A stretch of 7,116 nucleotides of DNA from Bacteroidales bacterium (GTDB lineage Bacteria > Bacteroidota > Bacteroidia > Bacteroidales > UBA4181), in NCBI GenBank assembly GCA_031264715.1, contig JAISDP010000207.1, positions 1 through 7,116 on the forward strand, in the 5' to 3' direction. Within the stretch, counting starts at the first letter, position 1; every line of letters begins with the position of its first letter. Below, piece after piece: positions 1 through 6,734 of this stretch. The translations under genes were made by a program, and so were the position numbers. Under the pieces are notes generated by a model. That model ran no database searches. It was not told where the DNA came from and was given only the letters and a program-made list of their open reading frames with translations.

Positions 1-120
1 CCGCCGGTTGCCGAGTCGATGTCGCAATACTTCCTCCTGGCGCTGGCGGTCTGGCTGGGCATCTACCCGCCGGGCTTCTTTGTCAGATTCCTTACGGAGA
101 TTGTTTCGCAATTGACATAG
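1..120 (+). CDS. C-terminal end of a membrane protein, possibly a NuoL/M/N- or Mrp-like proton-translocating subunit (partial)
   Basis: An open frame enters from the left edge and ends at TAG (118-120), giving 39 residues. Seen: a run of about 20 hydrophobic residues (YFLLALAVWLGIYPPGFFV) followed by a short polar tail ending in SQLT. A closing helix with a 'LGIYPPGFF' turn resembles the C-terminal end of antiporter-like subunits of complex I, membrane-bound hydrogenases and Mrp antiporters, where a similar GI(F/Y)P motif precedes the tail. That assignment is inference from a short stretch. The membrane-segment call is firm and the family call is weak. The frame is followed by 50 bases of AT-rich DNA and then a strong hairpin, so this is probably the last gene of its transcription unit. 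Confidence 0.45.
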   Translation, partial: PPVAESMSQYFLLALAVWLGIYPPGFFVRFLTEIVSQLT

Positions 121-170
121 TGTGTCTAAAATCTGCCCAACAGGATAACTACTGTTTTAATAAAAACAAA

Positions 171-207
171 CGGGGCGTCTGCAAGATTCTTGCAGACGCC
201 CCGTTTT
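171..207. terminator. Perfect 15-bp hairpin, likely bidirectional intrinsic terminator
   Basis: The arms 171-185 (CGGGGCGTCTGCAAG) and 189-203 pair without mismatch around a 3-base loop (186-188). On the plus strand the stem is followed by TTTT (204-207). On the minus strand it is followed by TTTGTTTTTATT. It can therefore end the upstream membrane-protein transcript on the plus strand and the tRNA-Arg transcript on the minus strand, whose mature 3' end lies only 8 bases before the stem. The minus-strand U-tract is the better one. Confidence 0.85.
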
Positions 208-211
208 CCAG

Positions 212-285
212 CGGACTCAGAGGAACTCGAATCCCCAACCTTCTGATCCGTAGTCAGATGCTCTATCCAATTAAGCTATGAGTCC
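212..285 (-). tRNA. tRNA-Arg, anticodon ACG
   Basis: Read on the minus strand, the 74 bases fold into a full cloverleaf. The acceptor stem is GGACTCA with TGAGTCC, followed by discriminator G. The D-stem is GCTT/GAGC, with one G-U pair. The anticodon stem is TCTGA/TCAGA around the loop CTACGGA. The T-arm GGGGA-TTCGAGT-TCCTC carries the canonical TTCGA loop. The anticodon ACG lies at 249-251 and reads CGT; after adenosine-to-inosine editing of the wobble base it should also read CGC and CGA. The 3' CCA is not encoded (the next bases are CTGG), so it must be added after transcription. The gene stands alone, with its own promoter upstream and a hairpin terminator downstream. Confidence 0.96.
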
Positions 286-301
286 TTTACTTTTGCGGAT
301 G

Positions 302-333
302 CAAAGGTATATTAGTTTTTTAAAATACGAAAT
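302..333 (-). promoter_or_regulatory. Bacteroidetes-type promoter of the tRNA-Arg gene
   Basis: On the minus strand TACCTTTG (302-309) matches the -7 consensus TAnnTTTG exactly. A weaker -33 candidate, TTTCG (329-333), lies 19 bases further upstream, which is the usual spacing. The start point would be near 296, about 11 bases before the mature tRNA 5' end, as expected for a tRNA unit with a short leader. Confidence 0.65.
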
Positions 334-382
334 ATAAATTCAAAAAAATAAAAACTTTTCCATGTTGTTCATATATTCTTTG

Positions 383-390
383 TATCTTTG
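383..390 (+). promoter_or_regulatory. -7 element of the phosphohexomutase promoter
   Basis: TATCTTTG fits the Bacteroidetes -7 consensus TAnnTTTG and would start transcription near 395, leaving a leader of about 25 bases. The -33 element is not clear: a TTG at 365-367 is 15 bases away, closer than usual, and the T-run at 356-359 is 23 bases away. No Shine-Dalgarno sequence precedes the ATG, which is normal in this phylum. Confidence 0.5.
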
Positions 391-419
391 AAGCACGCTT
401 TAATAAAATCATACCATTA

Positions 420-2159
420 ATGAATAACGATCAAATGCTCAATGAAGTTAGAGCAAAAGCTGCAACATGGCTTTCTGATGCTTTCGATGAAAAGACCCGT
501 ACACAGGTAAAGGATATGATAGATAACAACCCGTCCGAATTGACGGAATGTTTCTACAGGAGTTTGGAATTTGGTACTGGCGGACTGCGCGGCCTGATGG
601 GTATTGGCGCCAACCGTATGAACATATATACCGTAGGGATGGCTACACAGGGCTTGTGCAACTATCTGAAAAAGAATTTTGCTGCGGTGTCCCGGATCAA
701 AGTGGCTATTGCGCACGACAGCCGCAACAACAGCCGCCTGTTTGCCGAAACCACTGCCGGTATCTTTGCCGCCAATGGCATCAAGGTATACCTGTTTGAG
801 GCGTTGCGTCCCACGCCCGAACTCTCCTTTACCATCCGCCATTTCGGTTGCCAGAGCGGAGTTGTCATCACTGCATCGCACAACCCGAAGGAATACAATG
901 GGTACAAAGCATACTGGGACGACGGCGGACAGGTGATCCCTCCGCATGATAAGGGAATCATCGACGAAGTGAGCCGCACAACCATTGAATCGGTGAATTT
1001 TGACGGGCCAAAAGACCTGATTACCATCATCGGCAAGGAAATTGACGATGCATATACCGACGCCATTGTGGAGTTGACACTTTCGCCTGATGCGATTGCC
1101 CGCCATAAGGACCTGAAGATCGTGTACACTCCGATCCACGGAACAGGTGTAGCGCTGGTTCCGATGGCATTGACCAAGAAAGGCTTCACCAACATTTACC
1201 ACATACCCGAACAGGATGTTTCCGACGGTAACTTCCCGACGGTGAAATCGCCCAACCCGGAAGAATCGGCAGCTTTGAACCTGGCCATGCAAAAGGCCAA
1301 AGAGGTGGATGCCGATATTGTGATGGGTACCGACCCCGATGCCGACCGCGTGGGCATTGCAGTAAAAAACGGACAGGGCGAGTGGGTAATCCTCAATGGC
1401 AACCAGGCCGCCGCCGTGTTGATCTATTACCTGATCAAACGCTGGGGCGAACTGGGAAAACTGAAAGGTAAGGAATACATCGTGAAAACCATTGTAACCA
1501 CCGAATTGCTGGCCGAAATTGCTAACAAAAGCAACGTGCCGTATTACGATGTGCTCACCGGATTCAAATGGATTGCCGATATTATCCGCAGGCACGAAGG
1601 CGGAACGACCTTTATCGGCGGCGGCGAGGAAAGTTACGGATACCTTTGCGGCGAATTTGTCCGCGACAAGGATGCTGTGATGTCGTGCTCCTTCTTTGCC
1701 GAAATAGCAGCCTGGGCCAAGGACCAGGGCAAAACCGTGTTCGACATCCTCCTGGATATATACGTAAACTACAATTTCTATAAGGAAACAGGCGTATCGG
1801 TGGTGAGGACCGGGAAATCGGGCGCCGAGGAAATCATCGCCATGATGGACGGTTATCGCAATGCACCGCCCAAAACAATTGCAGGATCGCCCGTGGTGAA
1901 ACTGCTCGACTACGAAAAACCGGCCGTTACCGACATGACGACCGGCAAAACGGAAACGATCAACATCCCCAAATCCGATGTATTGCAATTCCTCACTGCC
2001 GACGGCACCAAGGTTTCCGTACGTCCGTCGGGCACTGAGCCGAAGATCAAGTATTACATCAGCGTGAAGGAACCGTTGCCATCGGTTGCCGAATATGCCC
2101 GTGTAAACCGGGCGCTTGATGACAAGATAAAAGGTATTGTAAAAGAGTTCGGGTTATAA
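420..2159 (+). CDS. Phospho-sugar mutase (alpha-D-phosphohexomutase; phosphoglucomutase/phosphomannomutase)
   Basis: A cytoplasmic enzyme of 579 residues that moves phosphate between C6 and C1 of a hexose, using a phosphoserine and Mg2+. It feeds glycogen, nucleotide-sugar and capsule synthesis. All four family signatures are present and in order: the substrate-entry segment FGTGGLRG (51-58); the catalytic loop TASHNP with Ser153; the metal loop DPDADR (305-310); the sugar-binding loop GGGEESYG (400-407); and the phosphate-binding RPSGTEPK (535-542). The length matches the long PgcA-like bacterial class (about 580 residues) rather than the 450-residue ManB/GlmM class. The ATG at 420 is the natural start: it lies about 25 bases after the predicted start point, and the N-terminal helix is family-like. 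Glucose versus mannose specificity cannot be read from the sequence. It runs convergent with yitT, with a 28-base gap. No truncation or missing catalytic residue is seen. Confidence 0.95.
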   Translation: MNNDQMLNEVRAKAATWLSDAFDEKTRTQVKDMIDNNPSELTECFYRSLEFGTGGLRGLMGIGANRMNIYTVGMATQGLCNYLKKNFAAVSRIKVAIAHDSRNNSRLFAETTAGIFAANGIKVYLFEALRPTPELSFTIRHFGCQSGVVITASHNPKEYNGYKAYWDDGGQVIPPHDKGIIDEVSRTTIESVNFDGPKDLITIIGKEIDDAYTDAIVELTLSPDAIARHKDLKIVYTPIHGTGVALVPMALTKKGFTNIYHIPEQDVSDGNFPTVKSPNPEESAALNLAMQKAKEVDADIVMGTDPDADRVGIAVKNGQGEWVILNGNQAAAVLIYYLIKRWGELGKLKGKEYIVKTIVTTELLAEIANKSNVPYYDVLTGFKWIADIIRRHEGGTTFIGGGEESYGYLCGEFVRDKDAVMSCSFFAEIAAWAKDQGKTVFDILLDIYVNYNFYKETGVSVVRTGKSGAEEIIAMMDGYRNAPPKTIAGSPVVKLLDYEKPAVTDMTTGKTETINIPKSDVLQFLTADGTKVSVRPSGTEPKIKYYISVKEPLPSVAEYARVNRALDDKIKGIVKEFGL

Positions 2160-2187
2160 ATACATTCCGGTTTCTTTTTGATTCCCA

Positions 2188-3066
2188 TCATTCTTCTTTC
2201 AATGGTTTGAACCCGTCGCCAAGCACATCGTGCGCATCAATCACCGATACGAATGCCGTCGGGTCGATATCCCTGATGTATGCCAGCAGTATAGGCAGTT
2301 CGCGACGGCTGATGTTGGTATAGATCACTTTCTTGTCCGCGCCTTCGTACATCCCCTGCGCATTGAGATAAGTGCCGCCGCGCTCCATGTTGAAAATGAT
2401 CTTTTCGCGTATTTCTTCGTGCTTGTCGGATATGACCATCACTACTTTATTGACGCTGTAGCCTTCCACCACCGTGTCGATTACCTTACCGGTGATGAAA
2501 ATAATCAACCACGAGTACAGCGGAATTTTCCAGTCCCGGAACGCAACCAGGCCGATGAGCACGATAGCCGAATCGATATAAATCAACGATTGTCCCAATG
2601 GCAGGCGGGTATATTTACTCAGGATCATCGCCACGATATCCGTGCCGCCCGAAGTAGCCCTGGCACGGAATACCAGTCCCAATCCCAAACCGACCAGGAC
2701 TCCGCCAAAAATGCCGGAAAGCAAGGCATCGCCTTCTACCAGCGGGTCATTACCCCAGATGCGTCCCAGCGTATCCACAAAAACAGCTGTCAGCACAATC
2801 CCCACAAAGGTCTTAACGCCAAACTTGCTGCCCAGTACCTTAATACCTATTAATAATAATGGTATATCCATACACAGCGATACCAAACCGATGGGCGTTC
2901 CCAGCAGGTGGTGGATCACAATGGAAATGCCATATACGCCGCCCGGCACAAATTTGTACGGGGCAATGAAAAACACCATTCCAACGGCCAAACTGAACGT
3001 GCCGATGACAATCAGGGCAGCGTCTTTAAACCACACTTTCGAGAATATTTTATCTTTGTAGAGCAT
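2188..3066 (-). CDS. YitT family membrane protein with C-terminal DUF2179 domain
   Basis: An integral inner-membrane protein of 292 residues. Hydrophobic segments lie at roughly 15-36, 42-53, 60-78, 85-100, 115-133 and 160-195. The N-terminal region has the family-typical 'FFIAPYKFVPGGVYGISIV', and SGGTDIVA (139-146) matches the conserved glycine-rich motif. Residues about 205-288 form the soluble DUF2179 domain (MERGGTYLNAQGMYEGADKKVIYT, then RRELPILLAYIRDIDPTAFVSVIDAHDVLGDGF), which is the usual C-terminal partner of the YitT transmembrane domain. Length and domain order are typical. The function of the family is unsettled and transport is only a guess. The ATG at 3064-3066 gives a charged start (MLYKDKIFSK) before the first helix. 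The gene is divergent from the VIT-VWA gene and convergent with the mutase, so it is probably monocistronic. Confidence 0.92.
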   Translation of the reverse strand: MLYKDKIFSKVWFKDAALIVIGTFSLAVGMVFFIAPYKFVPGGVYGISIVIHHLLGTPIGLVSLCMDIPLLLIGIKVLGSKFGVKTFVGIVLTAVFVDTLGRIWGNDPLVEGDALLSGIFGGVLVGLGLGLVFRARATSGGTDIVAMILSKYTRLPLGQSLIYIDSAIVLIGLVAFRDWKIPLYSWLIIFITGKVIDTVVEGYSVNKVVMVISDKHEEIREKIIFNMERGGTYLNAQGMYEGADKKVIYTNISRRELPILLAYIRDIDPTAFVSVIDAHDVLGDGFKPLKEE

Positions 3067-3120
3067 AAATCATTTTTGATTTGATGGAACAATCCGTGTT
3101 ATTCACATTCTATTTTTCCC

Positions 3121-3128
3121 CAAAGTTA
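3121..3128 (-). promoter_or_regulatory. -7 element of the yitT promoter in the divergent intergenic region
   Basis: On the minus strand TAACTTTG matches TAnnTTTG exactly and would give a leader of about 50 bases before the yitT ATG. No convincing -33 TTTG is seen at 19-21 bases. The same 158-base gap (3067-3224) must also hold the promoter of the VIT-VWA gene. On that strand the only hint is the near match ATATTTTG at 3189-3196, too weak to list separately. Confidence 0.5.
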
Positions 3129-3224
3129 AAAAAATTTACAACCCGTTTATGGAATTTTGATTTATGCCGCATCTATAGCGTAAAATCAATATTTTGTCAA
3201 ATATTAAATTAAATTCAGAACCAT

Positions 3225-6197
3225 ATGAAAACCCGTTCTCTAAACATGGCAATCTGCATGTTGATAACAGCGTCCGGTCTTTACGCGCAGACGCCGACCA
3301 TGAGCGTCGGCGGGAAAAAGGGCAGCACGGAGGTATACCTGCAAGCATTAGACATACAGGTAGATGTAACCGGAAACATTGCTTCCACCAAATTTACGCT
3401 GACTTTTAAAAACCGTACCAACCGTATCCTCGAAGGCGAACTGCTTTTCCCCCTGCCCGACGGCGTAACGGTGAGCCATTACGCGCTGGACATCAACGGA
3501 AAGATGCGCGATGCCGTTCCCGTTGAAAAGGCCAAGGCTACGCAAGTATTCGAGGAAATAGAGCAGCGCCGCGTTGATCCCGGACTACTCGAACGTGTGG
3601 AGGGAAACAATTTCCGCACGCGTATCTATCCGATCCCGGCAAACGGCACGCGCACCATTGCCGTTGGCTACGAACAGGAACTGTCGGCCGACCATCATCT
3701 GTTGCGCTACCGCCTGCCGATGGATTACAGGGAGGCGATCGAAAAATTTTCGCTGAAGGCCACGGTATGGCAAAGCAGCCAGGCGCCCCGCATCGACGGG
3801 AAAGCGGACGAACTGCGATTCGATGCGCAGGGCACAAACTTCGTATCCTCGTTCTCGCGCAAGAATTACTTGCCTCCGAAACTGCTGGCGTTTTCACTGC
3901 CGGTTCCTGCCGATGTGCCGCAGGTATTCGTGCAATCGGCATCGGGAAGCTGGTATTTCATGGCATCGTGCTACCCAAGCGCCGAGCAGCGCCGCAAACA
4001 GTGGAGCGACCGGTTAGGAATCATCTGGGATGCTTCGTTGAGCGGCCTTCAGCGCGACGTCAAACACGAACTGGAACTGTTGGACAGGATCATCCGCGAA
4101 AAGAAAGACCTTACGGTGACGCTTTTCCTGCTCAACAACCGTTTTGCCAACGCCGGCACATTCGCCATCAAGGACGGCGACTGGAGCGCACTGCGCAACG
4201 CCCTGGAAAAGGTCGACTACGATGGCGGCACCAACTTCCGGGCAGTGGAACTGAGTTCAACAGTGCAGGAATTCCTGTTCTTCTCCGACGGGCTGTCTAC
4301 GCTTAGCGAAGCCGAACTTGCTACAAATTCCAACAAACCCGTACATTGTATTGTATCATCGTCCAGGGCCGATTACAGCGCGCTGAAATGTATTGCAGCA
4401 CAAACCGGCGGAAAGTTTGTCAACCTGAATACCATGGCACAGGACGAGGCGCAAAACGAACTGATGAACGAAACATTGTGTTTTATGGGTACAAAAAAAC
4501 CCGACACAGTACGCGAGGTATACCCGTCGGTAAACACCCCCGTAAACGGGAATTTCTCTGTGGCAGGGATATTAGATGCCGGTCAGGCCGAAATTACCCT
4601 CCTGTTCGGCTATGGCAACAAAATGAGTATCGAGAAGAAAGTAAAAATAGATACCCGCAATGCAGCCGGCCAGGGAAACATACACCGCATGTGGGCGCAG
4701 AAAAAGATCAACGAGCTAGATATGCGCTACGAAAAGAACAGGGAGGAACTGGCCGAACTCGGGGAACAATTCGGTATCATTACCCGCAACACGTCGCTCA
4801 TTGTGCTCGAAACCCTGCAGGATTACATCACCTACCGGATTACGCCGCCCGCCGAGCTGCGCGGCGAGTATAACCGCTGGCAAAAGGGACAGGCGGAACA
4901 GGCGCGCCAAGACCGGCAAGACCTCCTGGCACAGGCCAAAACTGCGGCTACAGTGTTAAAGCAATGGTGGGAAACGGATTTCAAACCCGTGAAACAGAAA
5001 TATCCCAAACCGGACAATGACAGCCGTCGCGCGGAGGAAGCTCTCCCATCCGATTCACGTGCGGTACAGCTTGATATAGCGGAAATGGAGGACGCAGGCG
5101 ACAGGATCAGTAAAGAAGCAACGCTGGATGAAGTAGTGGTCGTCGCGTATGGCGTGCAACGCAGGAATACAGTAATCGGTTCGGCTGCAAACTTTGACAT
5201 AGCGGAAGAACGGAAAACGGAAAACCGAAAGCAGGCTGCATCAGATAAACCCCACACTCCTGCCGCGCCGCAGCCCGTCATCAAGCTGACGCCCATGAAG
5301 CAGGACAATAAGTACATGAAAGCGCTTACCGGCCGCACCGATGCCGATTACAGCGAATACCTGCGGCTCCGCAAGGATTACATCAGTACGCCCGCGTTCT
5401 ATTTCGATATGGCCGACTGGTTCTTCCGGCACAACGACCGCACCCGTGCTTTATGCATACTCACCTCCATTTCCGACATGGAGCTGGAAAACGCCTCGCT
5501 TTACCGCCTGTTGGGTTACCGCTTAAAGGAATATGCCGCATACGGGCTCGAAGCGTATGTTTGCCAAAAGGTGATCCAATGGCGTCCGATGGAACCGCAA
5601 AGCTACCGCGATTATGCGCTGGCATTAGCCGATGCGGGATATTACCGGCAGGCGCTGGATACGCTCTATTCGACGCTTACACAATCGTATGCCCGGAACA
5701 TCAGCCGCCGCAGTTTCGGTATCGAGGAAGTGCTGGTAACCGAACTGAACCAGCTGATAGCCGCCAACAGGCAACTGAACGCCTCGGCCATCGACAGGGA
5801 ACTGGTGAAAGCCATGCCGGTGGACGTCCGCGTAGTGATCAACTGGAACATGAACAACACCGATATCGACCTGCATGTGACCGATCCCAACGGTGAAACC
5901 TGTTTCTACAGCCACAAGGCAACGGCTGCCGGCGGACGTATCAGTCAGGACATAACGCAAGGATACGGTCCCGAACAGTTCATGCTGAAAAAAGCGGTGA
6001 AAGGCAAATACAAAGTATATGTGAACTATTTCGGCGATTCGCAGGTGAAAGCAGAAGGCCCGTCGACGGTCATGGTGGAGATATATACCGGCTATTCCGG
6101 CAGCAGCCAGCAACGCCGGGTGACCTGCCTGCAAATGTCCAGGGAGACCAAACCTGCCGGCAACGGATTGATACAGGTCGCAGAGTTTGAGTTTTAG
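3225..6197 (+). CDS. Exported VIT-VWA-DUF2135 multidomain protein with an embedded SusC-type TonB-box string
   Basis: A 990-residue protein of unknown role outside the inner membrane. Residues 1-21 form a signal peptide ending LYA|Q, with no lipobox. A canonical VIT domain fills about 27-152 (FKNRTNRILEGELLFPLPDG at 61-80; VDPGLLERVEGNNFRTRIYP at 117-136). A VWA domain fills about 263-420 with a complete MIDAS metal site: DASLS (269-273), Thr336 in DGGTNF, and Asp355 in FFSDG. FGIITRNTSLIVLE (516-529) is the conserved segment after VWA in inter-alpha-trypsin-like proteins. Residues 545-600 are charged and probably coiled-coil. LDEVVVVAYGVQRR at 634-647 copies the start of a SusC receptor plug. 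A TPR-like helical region spans about 697-862. DUF2135/YfaP occupies 866-990 (NNTDIDLHVTDPNGE at 877-891). The VIT, VWA and DUF2135 calls are firm; metal-dependent ligand binding or adhesion is inference. It appears monocistronic, with a terminator just downstream. Confidence 0.9.
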   Translation: MKTRSLNMAICMLITASGLYAQTPTMSVGGKKGSTEVYLQALDIQVDVTGNIASTKFTLTFKNRTNRILEGELLFPLPDGVTVSHYALDINGKMRDAVPVEKAKATQVFEEIEQRRVDPGLLERVEGNNFRTRIYPIPANGTRTIAVGYEQELSADHHLLRYRLPMDYREAIEKFSLKATVWQSSQAPRIDGKADELRFDAQGTNFVSSFSRKNYLPPKLLAFSLPVPADVPQVFVQSASGSWYFMASCYPSAEQRRKQWSDRLGIIWDASLSGLQRDVKHELELLDRIIREKKDLTVTLFLLNNRFANAGTFAIKDGDWSALRNALEKVDYDGGTNFRAVELSSTVQEFLFFSDGLSTLSEAELATNSNKPVHCIVSSSRADYSALKCIAAQTGGKFVNLNTMAQDEAQNELMNETLCFMGTKKPDTVREVYPSVNTPVNGNFSVAGILDAGQAEITLLFGYGNKMSIEKKVKIDTRNAAGQGNIHRMWAQKKINELDMRYEKNREELAELGEQFGIITRNTSLIVLETLQDYITYRITPPAELRGEYNRWQKGQAEQARQDRQDLLAQAKTAATVLKQWWETDFKPVKQKYPKPDNDSRRAEEALPSDSRAVQLDIAEMEDAGDRISKEATLDEVVVVAYGVQRRNTVIGSAANFDIAEERKTENRKQAASDKPHTPAAPQPVIKLTPMKQDNKYMKALTGRTDADYSEYLRLRKDYISTPAFYFDMADWFFRHNDRTRALCILTSISDMELENASLYRLLGYRLKEYAAYGLEAYVCQKVIQWRPMEPQSYRDYALALADAGYYRQALDTLYSTLTQSYARNISRRSFGIEEVLVTELNQLIAANRQLNASAIDRELVKAMPVDVRVVINWNMNNTDIDLHVTDPNGETCFYSHKATAAGGRISQDITQGYGPEQFMLKKAVKGKYKVYVNYFGDSQVKAEGPSTVMVEIYTGYSGSSQQRRVTCLQMSRETKPAGNGLIQVAEFEF
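5115..5183 (+). other. Isolated TonB-box/SusC-plug-start string within the VIT-VWA protein
   Basis: Codons 631-653 read EATLDEVVVVAYGVQRR followed by NTVIGS. In SusC/RagA receptors the equivalent LDEVVVVGYGTQKK..LTGA sits between the N-terminal carboxypeptidase-like domain and the plug, and contains the TonB box. Here it is flanked by charged linkers (E/D/R-rich before, K/P/A-rich after). Neither a plug nor a barrel follows: from residue 655 the sequence turns to DIAEERKTENRKQ. The resemblance is direct; a TonB contact is inference. Confidence 0.7.
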
Positions 6198-6203
6198 AGT
6201 TCC

Positions 6204-6219
6204 CGCAAGGACGCAAGGA
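6204..6219 (+). repeat. 8-bp tandem repeat after the VIT-VWA stop codon
   Basis: CGCAAGGA occurs twice head to tail, 6 bases after the TAG stop and before the terminator stem. It has no clear function and could be chance or a small slippage product. Confidence 0.6.
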
Positions 6220-6238
6220 AAGCAACAGGCAAACCACA

Positions 6239-6280
6239 AACCGCCTGCAGGTATCAAAGACCTGCAGGCGGTTGTTTTTT
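6239..6280 (+). terminator. Strong intrinsic terminator of the VIT-VWA gene
   Basis: The arms 6241-6252 (CCGCCTGCAGGT) and 6260-6271 pair perfectly over 12 bp around a 7-base loop, and two A-T pairs (6239-6240 with 6272-6273) extend the stem. GTTTTTT (6274-6280) follows on the plus strand. It sits 41 bases after the VIT-VWA stop and 4 bases before the convergent cold-shock gene's stop. On the minus strand the tract after the stem is poorer (TTTGTGGTTTG), but the stem may still help end that transcript. Confidence 0.9.
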
Positions 6281-6284
6281 AGCT

Positions 6285-6734
6285 TTATTGTTTGAAAAGC
6301 TTTATATTGGCGGCATTCATACCTTTGTTCCCGCGTATGAGTTCAAAAGTAACTATGTTATGCTCTGCCACTGGATCCAAAGCATTGTTGATATGGAAAA
6401 AATATTTTTCGGCGCTGTCCAGGTCTTTTATGAAACCGTAGCCTTTGGATGCGCTGAAATACTCAACCCGTCCCTTCAAGGTTAGATCTTCCTGGGTTTC
6501 TACTTTCTTGGGCACGGATACTTCGATGGTTGTTGCGTCTATTTCATTTTTTTGCGTTATATCGGGCGGCGAGTCCACAATGAGCCCGTTTTCGTCGACA
6601 TAGGCGATCATGTCTTCAAATGACCTGCTGCCTGTACTCGACTTCCTGTCGCCTTTCTTTTGTTGTTTTTTTCTCCGTTTGCTCTCTTTTCTTTGTTCTA
6701 ACTCCCGTTTATTAAATGATGCCGGTCTTGCCAT
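6285..6734 (-). CDS. Cold-shock-domain protein with basic N-terminal extension
   Basis: A 149-residue protein predicted to bind single-stranded nucleic acid in the cytoplasm. The C-terminal part (about 86-149) is a cold-shock domain: LKGRVEYFSASKGYGFIKD with RNP1-like KGYGFI (97-102), RNP2-like YFFHI (111-115), then VTFELIRGNKGMNAANIKLF. The first 35 residues are strongly basic (KRELEQRKESKRRKKQQKKGDRK). An acidic or neutral linker follows, including MIAYVDENGLIVDSPPD (42-58). This two-part design, about twice the length of E. coli CspA, is common in Bacteroidota to my knowledge. It differs from classical stand-alone CspA and may act as an RNA chaperone with an extra RNA- or ribosome-binding tail (inference). 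The ATG at 6732-6734 is the only start that includes the basic tail. The leader is long and is described separately. It faces the VIT-VWA gene across a terminator. Confidence 0.92.
   Translation of the reverse strand: MARPASFNKRELEQRKESKRRKKQQKKGDRKSSTGSRSFEDMIAYVDENGLIVDSPPDITQKNEIDATTIEVSVPKKVETQEDLTLKGRVEYFSASKGYGFIKDLDSAEKYFFHINNALDPVAEHNIVTFELIRGNKGMNAANIKLFKQ

Noticed and set aside
212..285. tRNA-Arg as an attachment site for an integrated element
   Set aside because: No second copy of the tRNA 3' end and no integrase are seen in the window, and the flanking genes look like core chromosome.
417..1988. A 523-codon open frame antisense to the phosphohexomutase
   Set aside because: It lies wholly opposite a gene with all catalytic motifs. 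Its translation is rich in H, F, V and G with no recognisable domain, and it has no promoter. It is a mirror effect of codon bias.
2230..2853. A 207-codon plus-strand frame opposite yitT
   Set aside because: It is a shadow of a membrane-protein gene. The product is low-complexity H/Q/D/R-rich sequence and has no support.
3189..3196. ATATTTTG as the -7 element of the VIT-VWA promoter
   Set aside because: It misses the TA of the consensus and has no TTTG at 19-21 bases upstream.
3225..3290. Possible lipoprotein signal at Cys11 of the VIT-VWA protein
   Set aside because: The residues before Cys11 (NMAI) do not form a lipobox and the hydrophobic stretch before it is too short. A type I cleavage after LYA fits better.
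5625..6257. A 210-codon minus-strand frame opposite the DUF2135 end of the VIT-VWA gene
   Set aside because: Its translation has no domain-like pattern, it overlaps a firmly assigned domain, and its start lies inside the terminator stem region.
6288..6485. A 65-codon plus-strand frame opposite the cold-shock domain
   Set aside because: It overlaps the conserved RNP motifs on the other strand, and a strong plus-strand terminator lies directly upstream.
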